Part shown: positions 45,255-56,757 of the stretch, piece by piece
How positions within the stretch are numbered: the first letter of the stretch is position 1
How the letters are laid out: each line of letters starts with the position of its first letter
From: Proteles cristata cristata
Taxonomy: Eukaryota > Chordata > Mammalia > Carnivora > Hyaenidae
NCBI GenBank assembly: GCA_017311185.1
Contig: JAESUZ010005536.1
Location: 186,001-250,000 of the forward strand
Direction of reading: 5' to 3'
Length of the DNA stretch: 64,000 nucleotides
Made by a program: the position numbers and the translations under genes
The notes under the pieces: generated by a model
The model's database searches: none
Told to the model about the DNA's origin: nothing
What the model saw: only the letters and a program-made list of their open reading frames with translations

Positions 45255-46148
45255 CCTGGCCTACCTACCTCTCTTTTTCTGGAGCTCTTTCTACTTTGAT
45301 TTTTCCAGCGTGCTGTTATCTTACCCCCATTTTCTGTTTTCAAAAATTATGTTTTATTTGATATAGATACTTGAAATACACTCACTGATCTTACTTTTTA
45401 AGCTGTAATGGAAGGCCTCTTTTTTCACTCCTCCCATGGCTAACATTGCCTCGCCTCCCAGCGCACAGGTGGGAAGGCACGCAGGCAGCACTGTCTGAAT
45501 GAGTGAGCTGAAGGTGTGCTTGCCTCCCCCACACCAACTCAGCTAATATGACTACTATTTCATCTCTCTCTGGCAGCTTGGGAAGTCCTAAATATGTAGA
45601 CAGGACACCTAACCGCTCCATATTGAGAGTATAAACTACTGAAATTAGGCAACAAACTATTCTTTTACTTCCCTTTAGAGAGCATGCTCAGTGCTGCTGA
45701 CAGATCGCACAGAAACAGATCGGATGGCTCACCATCCCGTGTGTGACACAAGCCCAACCCCTTCCCTTGTGGAGTCCTGAGTCTAGCAGCTTTCCCCAGG
45801 TAGTGCAGAGAAGCTGAGCAACTAGGATTCTCTAGACCTTTCAGGGCTTTCGCAAAGACAAGAAATATCCAGTGATTTCCTAAGTATAGATACCTTGATG
45901 GCCTATGTAGACAAGGCCAGTTAAGGTTGCTCTGGCTTCCCACTGGTCTCATGGATGTGAGCCTATGGTCCCAGTAGATGTGGCGGTGAAATGTCACCTT
46001 CTCTAAGTGACACTGTCCTTGCATATGAGGTTGGGGATAGCAACCCCAACAAAAAGACCATCTCAGGATTTCACTGAGCCCCCTTGGGTCTGTGATGGAT
46101 CTGCCTCAAGATAGACACCAGTCCTTTGGTCTTACCAGCTTTTTCCCT
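45255..46148. other. Unique block, nothing recognised
   Basis: No repeat recognised. The 119-codon minus frame at 45665-46024 has no recognised domain. Confidence 0.35.
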
Positions 46149-46160
46149 AAACAGCTACAG

Positions 46161-46257
46161 CTCAGTTCAGTCAGAAGAGCATGCGACTCTTGACCTTGGG
46201 GTTGTGGGTTTGAGCCCCACGTTGGGTGTAGAGAGCACTTAGATAAATAAACTTAAA
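46161..46257 (+). mobile_element. Older CAN-SINE with tRNA-Lys-like head
   Basis: AGAGCATGCGACTCTTGACC and GGTTTGAGCCCCACGTTGGG keep the anticodon-arm (CTT) and T-arm of tRNA-Lys. The first bases of the acceptor stem are missing and the CT-rich part is absent. The likely duplication is AAACAGCTACAG at 46149-46160 and AAACAGTAACAG at 46258-46269 (10 of 12). It is not a tRNA gene. Confidence 0.85.
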
Positions 46258-46269
46258 AAACAGTAACAG

Positions 46270-46907
46270 AAGAGTTCTTCCTTTTCAAATGATGAAAGTA
46301 TAATGACTTCCTCCACTCATAAGGGCATTGTGACCATTTGCTTTGGAATAAATTCACCACTGGCAGCATTTTCCATGCTCACCATCGTATCAAGTGACTC
46401 TTAGGACAGTAGGGGTATACTTTCTCTCCCCAGAAACTACAAAAGATGAGACAGCCACTCAAAACAAAGGATGGCCTTGGCATACTCTTTTTAAACTTAA
46501 GGACATTTATATCCCTCTCACTTGAATTTGTTCTTTTTGAGACACACTAGATATATGGCATTAAATAAAAAGAGCTTAATGATAATGGACAGCAGCATAC
46601 TGTTCAATCTTTTGTTTCAAGATTTATCACATCTACATCCTCATAAACTGTAAGATATTTACAGACGTTCCCACACAACACATTGCACTGCATGTACTCT
46701 TTGTTTCTAATACATATCATAGACTATGTGCGGCTCCTGGTTTAAAGGTAACATTCTCATTACCACTGGGAACAAGTACCTCTAAATGGTTCTCATCTGG
46801 TACAGGTCATCCCTTCTCCCCTCTTCCTAACAGATCCCCTATATTCCTTCAGTCACAGTGCCTCAGGGGCAGGCGACAGCACTTCCAGCTGGAGGGTGGG
46901 GACCTGA
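46270..46907. other. Unique block, nothing recognised
   Basis: No repeat or exon signal recognised. Confidence 0.35.
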
Positions 46908-47075
46908 AGGGCCCAAGGCTTTGCAGTGTGCCAGCCAGCGACATCAGCATCACCTGGGAGCTTCTGAGAAATGTCAGCTCTGAGGTCCCAGCCCAAACCT
47001 ACTGAGTCACAATCTATTTTACAAGATCCCCAGGTGATCTGTGTGTCCACCAGGTTTCAGATGCACTGATCTAAC
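46908..47075. mobile_element. MER5A-like hAT-Charlie copy
   Basis: CGACATCAGCATCACCTGGG, AGCTTCTGAGAAATG, AAACCTACTGAGTCACAATC and ATCCCCAGGTGATCTG follow MER5A closely. Confidence 0.8.
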
Positions 47076-48171
47076 AGGAACACATTCCTCTTGCCAGTGA
47101 TTACTTCAAGACTAGGCATGTGACCCAATGCAGGCCAAGGAGATGTGAAGAACGGTTCTGGAGCTGCTTCTTGTTCTGAGATAAATTCCTCCTTTCGGAA
47201 TGTTCCATGGGATGTGATGCCTAGGGCTTCTGTAGCTACCTTGTTCCAGTCTAATGATAAAGCTGGCCCAGAGAGGAAGGTAAAGACAGAAAACCCCAGT
47301 GAAGCAGAGTGAGGGTGACTGCATTAGGTCAACCCTGAAGTCTGTGGAACCAATGGAGCTCCAGGAAATTTCGTATTGTTCAGGCCTCCTTGATTTGGGT
47401 TTTCAATCACCAGTAGCTGGAAAGTGTCTTGACCAGTCAGTGCCCAAAAAAGCATTATGAAAGGAACAGAACACCGAGGCACTGCATCAAGAGACCAGAG
47501 CAACAGCTTAGAGACTTGTTTTGCTTGGGGAAGTGACCCAGGGGTATTTCTGGTTCTGACAACCTTTGTTCACTTTGCACATTTCCAAGAGGCTTCTAAA
47601 TCAGCCAGTTTAAATGATCAACCAGAGGAAGTGCTGAACACTTTCCAAATTATTTTAGCCAGTGTGGTCAACAGTTGCTTTCCCCAAAAGCCACATGGAT
47701 GTCATTTCCTGTAAAGACAATGGGAGACTAATTGCTCAGCCTCAGACTCCAGTAGGGAAGACAACCTGTGACATGTAATTACTGGCAGGGTAAATAAGGA
47801 AAAGCTTGAGGATCTCAGAATCTGCTTCTGGATCCACTCCAATAACTTGGGGAAAAGTAAAAAAGAGCCAGCTGGTCTAGGAAAAGATGGGAGGGGCTAG
47901 CAGCTTAGGCAGTTGCTCACAGCGTTTTTACATACCGCTGGTACTTATTTAAGACCTTTCTGAGGAAGCCAAGTAGATCTACTCTTATATAAAACCATAT
48001 ATGGCTTTGGTGTAATTTTGTTTCATGTACAGGAGTGATGTGGTCAAGGAGACTTGGGTGTCTAAATGGACATTATCTCTTCTGTGTGTTACAGATTCTT
48101 AGCACCAACAGGATATTTTCAGGGATGGGTTTGTTATGTAGGCTTGATGAAAAATGTACTCTCTTTCTTTC
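47076..48171. other. Unassigned block
   Basis: 47100-47450 has motifs (GGCATGTGACCCAATGCAGG, then TTGATTTGGGTTTTCAATCA) seen in an ancient mammalian repeat whose name I cannot give with confidence. The rest is not recognised. Confidence 0.35.
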
Positions 48172-48387
48172 TTTTTTTTTTTTTTGAGTTTATTTATTTT
48201 GAGAGAGAGAAAGATAGAGAGATAGCATGAGCAGAGGAAGGGCAGAGAGGGAGAAAGAGAGAATCCCAAGCAGGCTCCCTACTGTCTGCATGGAGCCCAA
48301 CACAGGACTCAAACTCACAAACTGTGAGATCATGGCCTGAGCCAAAATCAAGAGTTGGATGCTTAATTGAACCATCCAGGCAGCCCC
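48172..48387 (-). mobile_element. CAN-SINE, antisense
   Basis: Poly-T then TTTATTTATTTTGAGAGAGA, ending at CAGGCAGCCCC. A short flank match AAAAATGT/AAAAACGT may be the duplication. Confidence 0.92.
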
Positions 48388-48599
48388 AAAAACGTGATTT
48401 CTGTCATGGAGTGAACATTAGTTGGTTTTCCACAGAATTTTCCTTATATTCTATCACCTCAGATCTTTTTCTCTCCAAACATTTTTGCTTTCTCTTCTCT
48501 GGTTATTTCATATACTTCCATAGCTCCAACAATCACCCCTTGTCATGTGTTTCAAACTATAGTCCTAGATCTATCACCCATGTTCCCAGTTCCTTTGCT

Positions 48600-48716
48600 G
48601 CCTCCTAGATATAATGTACCTTGAAGGTAGGGACCTCATTTTGGCCACTTGCTAGTGTATCAAGGCTTATGACTGGCTGGTGATGAGTGTTACATGTTTG
48701 TTGAATGAATGAGTGT
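48600..48716 (+). mobile_element. L2 3' end, sense
   Basis: TACCTTGAAGGTAGGGACCT, then ACATGTTTGTTGAATGAATG. Matches the L2 terminus. Confidence 0.68.
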
Positions 48717-48879
48717 CTATACTCAGAGTCTCAGGATGACTTAGAGAGGTTCTTGCTATCACCTCCTAACTGGCCTGACTTTGGTGTCTCCTTTCACCAC
48801 TCCATGGACATACAGGAAAGCTCTGAATTATTGCTCTGATCATGACAGTTCCAGAATGCCCCAGCTGGGAATGACTTAT

Positions 48880-48995
48880 CAGCTGCACTTTCCAGGTGAG
48901 AAACTGGTCCCAGGAGACTGGCCTTACGTCTTACAAATAGTGGGTGGCAGAGACGGGATTGTAACTCAGGATGCTAACCAGTGGTTCTTGCTACC
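48880..48995 (-). mobile_element. MIR SINE fragment, antisense
   Basis: TCCAGGTGAGAAACTGGTCC and GTGGGTGGCAGAGACGGGAT match the reverse MIR order (GATGAGGAAACTGAGGC and AGTGGCAGAGCCGGGAT). Confidence 0.6.
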
Positions 48996-49360
48996 ATGCT
49001 AGTGACTGGTTTGAAATCTTCAATGATCTTTCAGTAGAACATAGTACAGGGATAGATATATAGAAGTCACATAATAAATATTTGTTAACTGACTGGATAG
49101 TGACTCCCTTGTGTGTATACCAATGGGTTTCAGTTTTTCTTAAAGTGGAATACTCGTTAAAGAAAGACGATTCTCCGTACACAAAATGGAGAAGAAAGGA
49201 GCTGCTCTGGACCTCTGCCCCTGCAGCGCCTCTGAGCCACCTCCTAAGAACCTCAGGGCTTGGTGGCACTGCAAATAATGAAAACAAAAACAAAAACAAA
49301 AACAAAACAAATGACTTACACAAACTCAAACTCTTCAACTTTGAACTCAAAGCCACCATT
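48996..49360. other. Unique sequence with (CAAAA)n run
   Basis: A (CAAAAA)-type run lies at 49280-49310. No exon signal recognised. Confidence 0.4.
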
Positions 49361-49760
49361 ATTCCAAACCCACCTCAACCTTATATCTTCCATTTCTTCT
49401 TCCTCCTTCATGCCCAGTCTTACCCAAGCACTTGCTGTTCCTAGCACTTGCTCCTCCCCTAGGCCTTCCTGTGCCCCATTTCTTCCCTCTTATATGCTCC
49501 TACTTTTCCTTGCAAGAATGGAGAACCCACCTGTCCCTTAGGCCCAACTCTAATATAAATCCCTCCCTTGGAGTTCCTGCCCAATTTCCTCCACTGGAAT
49601 TAATCTCACTCTCTTTGCACCTCTCCTATAGAACTTACCATACCATCTACTTCAAGCGAAAGAGCCAGCTCCTTGAGGGCAGGAATCTACTCTAAATTTA
49701 TCTTCGAACCACTGTCACCTTGCCTGGCCCAATGCCTTGCACAGAAGAGGCACTTCTAGT
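49361..49760 (+). mobile_element. L2 3' end, sense
   Basis: CTCCACTGGAATTAATCTCA, CTCCTTGAGGGCAGGAATCT and GGCCCAATGCCTTGCACAGA follow the L2 3' end order. Confidence 0.66.
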
Positions 49761-51375
49761 CATTTTGTTGCATTCAAAGCACTTTATCCTTTTTAGTTCA
49801 CCTCTGTGACCAATTACCTAATATCTGTAATGGAGATTCCAATTCTTCCTCTAGACAATATAGGTTGATGACAAGCCAGCACACTTAATGGAGCCCCCTT
49901 GCCAAGAAACAGCTGTGTGAGTCTTTGCTGAGTCTTATTGTCAAAAGCAAAGAATGTGGGGGCAGGGAGAGTGACTTCCCCTCCCCTCCACAGCTCTCCT
50001 GTGGCTGTGGCCATCCTGCACGGCGTGAGCTACAAGCTGGGCAGCCTGTGCACAAAGATAACAATAGATTTCAAATACAGTCCTGACTCCTTCCATGCTA
50101 CAATATTCTCTGCGAGTCTAAAGTCAATTGTCTGAAAAATTAAAGCGTTCCAAATGGTGGGAGAATGCATTAAACAAGCCAGTGCACAAAGCCTGATCAC
50201 AAGGGAGGAGGATGGGAACCAGAAAACACAGGGTTCCCTAGGAAACCAAACCCACTTTATGGCTCCTGTGGCCTTTGCCTCCTTGAGGGAGGAGGAGGGG
50301 TGCTCTGAGAAGGCACCACTGACCCAGCTGCTTCCTGTGCCTGAGGGGCTCTGCTCCTTCTGGCTTTGCTCCAATGAGTTGGGGAGACTCAACTGAGGCT
50401 TGGCTGTTGCTTGTTTGACTATTTGCTGGAGGGGGAGTAAAGAGCAAAAGAAAAGAGGAGGAAGAGAGATGGACAGAAAAAGAGATAAGCACAGAAGGCA
50501 CCTGGCCAGCAGGAAGAAATTACTGACCACAGAATAAGAGGGCAGGAAGGCAGAACTACAAAAGGCTGGCTCATGGAAGCAGAGGCTCACTGTGAGCAGG
50601 GCACCACCAAACCAGCAAATGGGTTTACCCTCAGCTGCCCAAGAGGCCAGCTCTGAAGTCAGACTAGAAAGGTATATATTCTGGGCTCAATGGCAGAAAT
50701 GGTTGGACTGAGTCATGCAAAGGGATGGCTGTAGGGCCTGGGTAGGGCTTTTAGGGGTCCCCTTTACCCCCTGTAATCTCCATCAGCCCCAAGCAGGTAT
50801 AGTAATAATATAATTTCTAATAATAATAATAATTAAGTTTAAACCTTTAGGCTAAAGATGTCCAGTTTATTTGGGGAAGAAATAAATGCCACGGGAATAA
50901 CTAATTAGTTGACTTTCAGAAGGAAAAAGAAAAGATTCTGTTTCTATAAGACTCATGGAATAAGTATATATTCATAATAATCATGCCTTTTCTTTAATGA
51001 GTTAAAGAATGAGCAATGAGTTTTTTTCAGGTGATCACATGACTTATGTATCAGGTAAAAAGACAAGCTGTAGTACACTTGAAGTATTTCTGACTTGCCC
51101 TTATAAATGAAGCTGTTTCTAGGGATCTGCTGTCCAGGGTTTGAACACTTATGATGCAGGTGCAGCTGCTAGACAGGTCCCTGAGCTCTACCTGATTACT
51201 ACTCCTAAGGGCCTCCAAGCAGACATTCTGCAGTGGCTCCCAGGAAGGCCTGGGAAATGCACACAGTATCACAATACTGCCAAGATCAAGGTTAATAATG
51301 ATGTGTGTAGAGCCCTTGGAGTATAGGTTGGCTACAATACTATAATCCCAGAATCTTAAGGACGAATGAAATGTT
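49761..51375. other. Unique block with second longest open frame
   Basis: A 186-codon minus frame at 50030-50590 is rich in Ser and Leu, has no domain I know and few CpGs. An AT-rich (TAA)n-like run lies at 50800-50836. No repeat family recognised. Confidence 0.38.
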
Positions 51376-51391
51376 AAAGAATATCTAGTCC

Positions 51392-51614
51392 AGGGGTGCC
51401 TGGGTGGCTCAGTTGGTTGGGCGTCTGACTTCGGCTCAGGTCGTGATCTCACAGCTTGTGAGTTCGAGTCCCATGTCAGGCTCCATGCTGACAGCTCAGA
51501 GCCTGGAGCCTGCTTCGGATTTTGTGTCTCCCGTCTCTCTCTGCCCACTCCCTGGCTCTTGCTCAGTCTCTCTCTCTCTCTTTCAAAAATAAATACACAT
51601 TTAAAAAAAATTAA
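51392..51614 (+). mobile_element. CAN-SINE, sense, perfect target duplication
   Basis: The duplication AAAGAATATCTAGTCC is identical at 51376-51391 and 51615-51630. Tail-to-tail partner of the next SINE, 43 bp away. Confidence 0.96.
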
Positions 51615-51657
51615 AAAGAATATCTAGTCCCATTGTTTAATGCTATTTTTTTTTTAA

Positions 51658-51864
51658 TTTTTATTTATTTCTAGGAGACAGAGAGAGAGACAGCGTGAGC
51701 AGGGGAGGGTCAGAGAGAGTGGGAGACGCAGACTCTGAAACAGGCTCCAGGCTCTGAGCTGGCAGTCAGCACAGAGCCTGACGCGGGGCTCGAACCCACG
51801 AACCGCGAGATCATGACCCAAGCGAAAGTCGGACACTTAACCGACTAAGCCACCCAGGCGCCCC
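51658..51864 (-). mobile_element. CAN-SINE, antisense, young subfamily
   Basis: The duplication TAATGCTATTTTTTTTTTAA (20 bp) is identical at 51638-51657 and 51865-51884. Retains CpGs in the head (CCACGAACCGCGAGATCATG) and the GGCAGTCAGCA form of the subfamily shared with 52662. Likely recent. Confidence 0.97.
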
Positions 51865-51884
51865 TAATGCTATTTTTTTTTTAA

Positions 51885-52429
51885 GAACCTCTGAATTCAT
51901 AGACATGCACACATTTTCAAGGTTGATACCAAATGCCAATATATTAGATGAAAGTAGAACAGAACAGTCTTGGTTCAAGGGGAAAAGGACTCAAAATGCT
52001 ACCACCTGGGCCATCCTTCTGGCCCAGTTGGCACTCCCATGGAGCCCTAATGTTCTAAGAACACTGGAAATCACAGATCTAGTCCCCAACCCCCATCCAG
52101 CCTCTTGTCTTCATTTCTTCCAGCCTGAGCACAGGTTTGCCAAGTGGCAATAGGGGTGACCAAACACCTCTACCTTTCCTCTACCAAGGATCTATTTTAC
52201 CCACACCAAGGACTCCACATTATGAATGATTTCACCTCTCAGAAAAACTACATTTTTGAAGCAGTAGCTTATTTATTTGGTGTCAGTGACACCTCAACCT
52301 AAACCTTTGTCCTGCTGTGCTTGGTAAATTCGGGAAAATTCCTGAATTGTGTGAGGTAAAAGTAGAAACCCAGCAGATGCTTTTCTTCTCTTCTTCTGCT
52401 TTCTATTTCTTCAAAACAAATCTCCATCA
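51885..52429. other. Unique sequence, nothing recognised
   Basis: No repeat or exon signal recognised. Confidence 0.35.
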
Positions 52430-52661
52430 AAAAAAAAAATCAAATACTTAGGAATAAGTCCAACACAAAACATTTAGAGAACTTAAAGAACTAAATAGTA
52501 GAGCATAATGCGTGTAAGTGAACTGGAAGTCTCACTCTTTTTAAGATGTCAGTTCTCCCTTAGATTGAATCTTCAATGCAATTTCAATTAAAAAAGTTTT
52601 TTTTCCTGGTGGAAATTAACAAGTAGATTCAAAAACATATATGGAAATGCAAAGAGCTACA

Positions 52662-52884
52662 GGGGCGCCTGGGTGGCTTAGTCGGTTAAGCGTCCGACTT
52701 TCGCTTAGGTCATGATCTCGTGGTTCGTGGGCTCGAGCCCCGCGTCGGGCTCTGTGCTGACTGCCAGCTCAGCGCCTGGAGCCTGTTTCAGTCTGTGACT
52801 CCCTCTCTCTCTGACCCTACCCTGCTCACGCTGTCTCTCTCTCTGTCTCCTAGAAATAAATAAAAAAATATTTAAAAAAAAAAA
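52662..52884 (+). mobile_element. CAN-SINE, sense, young subfamily
   Basis: The duplication GAAATGCAAAGAGCTACA (18 bp) is identical at 52644-52661 and 52885-52902. The head keeps CGCCTGGGTGGCTTAGTCGG and CGTCCGACTTTCGCTTAGGT. Same subfamily as 51658-51864, in the opposite direction. Confidence 0.97.
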
Positions 52885-53116
52885 GAAATGCAAAGAGCTA
52901 CAAGCCAAGATAATGTTGAAGAACAACAACAAGGCTGGAAAACTTACTCTATCAGTTTCAAAATTCATTTTAAAGTAATAGTAATTAACACAGTGTGGTA
53001 TTTGTTTAAGGATAAATAGGCCAACAGAACAAAAAAGAAGGTCCTAAAATACACCTACACAGTCATCTGAATTATGACAAAGATGACACTGAAGTTCAAT
53101 AAGTGGTATTGGGTTC

Positions 53117-53503
53117 ACTGGATGCTGTGGGCTGTGCTCCAGGAAGATACACTGAAGTCCTCCCTCCCCCCCCACCCCCCAGTACTTCAAAAGGTGACCT
53201 TATTTGGAGATAGGATCTTTGTAGATATAATTCAGTGAAATGAGGTCAGAGTGGATTGGGGTGGGTCCTAAATCCAATATGACTGGTGTCCTTATAAGAA
53301 GGAAATTTAGACACAGGGTGACATGAAGGGAACAGGGTCATGTGAGAATGGAGGCAGAGATCAGATCAATGCAGCTGCAAGCCAAGGAGTGCCAAGGAGC
53401 TAAGAAGCATTCTTCCCTAGAGCCTTCAGAGGGAGCATGGTCCTGCCCACACCTTGATTTTTGACTTCTGGCCTCTAGAACTATGAAAGAATAATTTCTG
53501 TTG
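53117..53503 (+). mobile_element. MLT1 LTR (ERVL-MaLR), sense, 3' end missing
   Basis: CAAAAGGTGACCTTATTTGG, TCCAATATGACTGGTGTCCT, then CACACCTTGATTTTTGACTT and TTTCTGTTGC. It stops where a SINE fragment begins. A C run lies at 53165-53180. Confidence 0.8.
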
Positions 53504-53504
53504 C

Positions 53505-53622
53505 TAGCTCCAGCACTGAGTGTGGAGCCTGACATGGGGCTCAATCCCATGACTCTGGGACCATTACCTGAACAGAAATCAAGAGTTGGACACTCAGCTG
53601 ACTATGCCACTTAGATGTTCTG
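53505..53622 (-). mobile_element. CAN-SINE head fragment, antisense
   Basis: AGCACTGAGTGTGGAGCCTG to ATGCCACTTAGATG, the tRNA-like head only and rather diverged. It abuts the cut MLT1 end. Confidence 0.82.
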
Positions 53623-53641
53623 GAAAAAAAAAATTCTTCTA

Positions 53642-53848
53642 TTTTTTAAAAAGTTTTTATTTTGAAAGAGAGAGAGAGTGAGCACACAAGAACGAGTGGG
53701 TAAAGAGATAAGAAAGAGGGAGAATCTCAAGCTGCTGATAGTGCAGTGCCTGCTGTGAGGTTCAAACTCATGAAACTGTGAGAGATAAAGACCTGAGGTG
53801 AAATCAAGAGTCAGACACTTAACTGACTGTGCCACCCAGGTGCCTCTG
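53642..53848 (-). mobile_element. CAN-SINE, antisense
   Basis: The duplication is AAAAAAATTCTTCTA at 53627-53641 and AAAAAAATTATTCTA at 53849-53863 (14 of 15). The head reads to CACCCAGGTGCCTC. Confidence 0.94.
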
Positions 53849-54955
53849 AAAAAAATTATTCTAAACCTTTACCTTGTACAATGGAAAAATGAATTCCACA
53901 TGGATGGTAGAAAGGTAAAATTATACTTTTAGAAGAAAACAGAATGCCTTCACATTTTGCAAGAAGCAAAGATTTTTAAAGAACAGAATACAAGAAAATA
54001 ATAACCACAAAGGAAATATATGGTAAATTGGACTATATTAAAATTAAGTATGTCTTTGTCAAATGACATCAACAGAATCAGAAGGCATGCACACAGTGGA
54101 AGTTAACTGCAAAGTTAAATCCAGCAAAGAACTCCGGTAAATCCAAGGAAAAGGTAGACAGCCTAATAAAGGAACAGGCAAATACTTGGGAAGAAATTTC
54201 ACAGAAAAGGAAATCCAAATGGCCATTAAACAGATTAAAAGATGCTCTGGTTATCAAAGAAGAGTAAAATCACAATGCATTACCAATCCAATTGTACCAA
54301 ATTGTCCAAAACAACAAAAATGTGTGTGAGGACATGGAGTAAATGGAACTGTCATACACACTGATGAGAGTGTAATTTGATAAAGATACTGGAAAGCACA
54401 CAATATCTGAAAGCTGAACACACTCATATCCTATAACTCAGGGTCTTGACATCAAGGAATCTATCCTACAGAAATGTCACATGTGCTCACCCACTGACAC
54501 GTACAGGAATGTTCTTAGTACCACTCTTTGTAATAGCCCTGTACTGGAAACATAAAAGCCCACGTATAATAGAAGAAGGGTTAAATAAATGTTGGTATAG
54601 TTATATAATATTATACAGCAAGGAGAATGAACAAACTCATAACATGGAGAAATCTTCCAAATACAAGTTTGAGGGGGACACAAGATTACACTGCACAATT
54701 TTATTTATACAAATTTCTAAGTAAACAAAATCAATGCTGTTAGAAATAATGCTATCAGTTACCTTTGGTTGGAGTGGGGATGGTTAGGGACTGGGAAGGG
54801 GTCGAAGGAGCTTTGGGTATTTGGGGGACATTCTTTCTCCATCTGGCCATTTGTACAGGAATGTTCACTTCATGAAAATTCAGTTATCAGTGCACTTAAT
54901 TTCTGTACTTTTCTGTGTGAATGTTATACTTCAATTAAAAGAAAAATCTTGGTGG

Positions 54956-56437
54956 TTAATGCAGTGAAACCAGAAAAAAAACAGGGCTCTTATAAGAGTA
55001 CTGAAAGAAGACAGCAAAGCAATCTAATTTAAGCAAGATAATTTAAAAATTTGCTTTGCTAAAAGCTTCAAAAATGCCATTTCATTAAATCGTGTTTTTT
55101 TAATTCACTTAACATGACTCTCACGCCAAAGCTCTTGTATTATTATATGTTAGGATTAAATGAAGCAAACAGTTTACAAAGTAAAATAATACAAATCACT
55201 TAAATTTCATCTAATTTCTTAAAGTGAAAATTTAGATATCAAGCCCAACTTTTTCATGTCAAGAAAAAACAGTTTTCTGGGTCCTGGTTCTGGTTCTAAT
55301 CTGAAGAATCCCTAAATGAGAAAGCTCTGGGGCTCATAAGAGACCCTCAGTATTTCCCTTCCAGAGGCACCCCATGAGGTCAGCTCATACCTGACAATAG
55401 AAGCCAGAACAGCTCAGTCTGCCTTCGCAATTGGTTGTGGATAAATGTATAATTTCCCCCTGGCAGTCTAAAATACTGAAAATAACTCCCAGGACAGCGC
55501 TCCAGCCTTTGCCAAGTTCTGTGGCTTTTCAGATTCCCACTGGGCAATGCCCATGGCCATCAGGTGGAGTCTTGACCTTCCTCAGAGCAGCCAGCATTAT
55601 AAGGTTTGGAGAGGGAATTCTGTCCCCTGGTCCTGGGGGCAGCTCACCCCCCACCTTCTGCTAGGCCCTCTACCCCTTCTAGTCAGTGCCTGGTGAGAGG
55701 CGAGCTCATCGTCATTCGTCACACGCTCTGTATGACTGCTCCAGCTACCACTGAAATAAATCCCTTGGAGCATAGAGAAACCATATGGCCAGACTCTTGG
55801 CTTTCTCAGACAGCTTTGTTCTCTCAGATCCTCTGGTAGGGAGATTTATTTGGGCACTTACATGGCATCCTGAGGCTGCAGGCAGTCCCCACAGGAAGTG
55901 AGAGATGGCCACACCCACTGTGGCCTACATGTTGAGTGGGGAAAGAAACCACATGAGAGGACTATGGAGGATGTGGGGCTCCTGGGAAGGAAACTTCACT
56001 CACTCTCACCCTGAGACGAAAGCATGGGGACTGGGGGACTGGGGGACTGGAGCCAAGCTGCTATCCTCCAACCACCTTGAGGAACCCTGGGCCTTTCTCT
56101 CGCTACTACATTTCCCTCAATATCAACTTCACAAAGGAGACTCCTTTTGAGATTCAAGCTCTGTTGTTTTTGTGCAGACCTTCTGTGCTTATTCAATTCC
56201 TAGTTTTACTGCCTGACAAACAATGATTTTGTGGGCCCTTTAAGAATGTTTCCACATCCCCAGATAGAGATCCCTCTGGTAAACAAACAAACAAAACCCC
56301 ACTTGCTTTTTAGATATATATATATATTTTTATCATGAGTAACCACAGAGATTTTTCAGCATCTACATGGACTGAAGAAAATCATCCAGGCCAAATTCCT
56401 TGACAGCCTTATAGCTAGATGCTTTGGCCTTACCAGC
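54956..56437. other. Unique block with a G-rich triplet repeat
   Basis: Three GGGGGACT-like units lie at 56026-56050. A short (TA)n run is near 56315. No exon signal I can defend. Confidence 0.38.
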
Positions 56438-56757
56438 CAGGGAAGGGATAGGCAAACTACAGCCTGTGGGCCACATCTGGCCCGCTGCCTGCATTTACAC
56501 AGCCCATGAACTCAGAATGGTTTTAAATTGTTGATGGAAAAAGCAAAAGAACATTTCATGACATGTGAAAATTAAAAGAAATTCAAATTTCAGTGCTTAT
56601 AAATGGAATTGTATTGGAACACAGTCGTCCCGTTAGTTTACCTATTGGGTCTGGCTGCTGTCATGATACAGCCAAGCTGTCTTGATGAAGACTGTATGGC
56701 CCACAAAGCCAAAAATACTTACTATCTGGCTATTTACAGAGGTTTGCCAAACCCAAA
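56438..56757. mobile_element. hAT-Charlie nonautonomous element (GGCAAACTACAG type)
   Basis: CAGGGAAGGGATAGGCAAAC start, GGGCCACATCTGGCCCGCTG, TTGTATTGGAACACAGTCGT, TGTATGGCCCACAAAGCC and the end AGGTTTGCCAAACCC. The ends are inverted. The same block order is seen in a very common mammalian MITE. Confidence 0.85.

Larger units (their letters stand above)
52430..54955 (+). mobile_element. Old L1 (ORF2 to 3' end), sense, broken by several insertions
   Basis: Pieces at about 52430-52661, 52903-53116 and 53864-54955 follow L1 ORF2 in order: AATACTTAGGAATAAGTCCA, AACAAGGCTGGAAAACTTAC, AATTAACACAGTGTGGTATT, TATACTTTTAGAAGAAAACA, TATGGTAAATTGGACTATAT, then the 3' UTR ending GTGAATGTTATACTTCAATT. 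Stops throughout. Confidence 0.78.

Noticed and set aside
46161..46257. tRNA-Lys gene
   Set aside because: The acceptor stem is incomplete and the copy has a SINE tail and a target duplication.
8323..53835. Similar short open frames beginning with peptides like MAQSVKCPTLAQVM at about 8565, 27750, 43641, 51404 (plus) and 23557, 53611 (minus)
   Set aside because: They are translations of the tRNA-derived SINE head and its CT-rich part. The shared peptide shows SINE copies, not a gene family.
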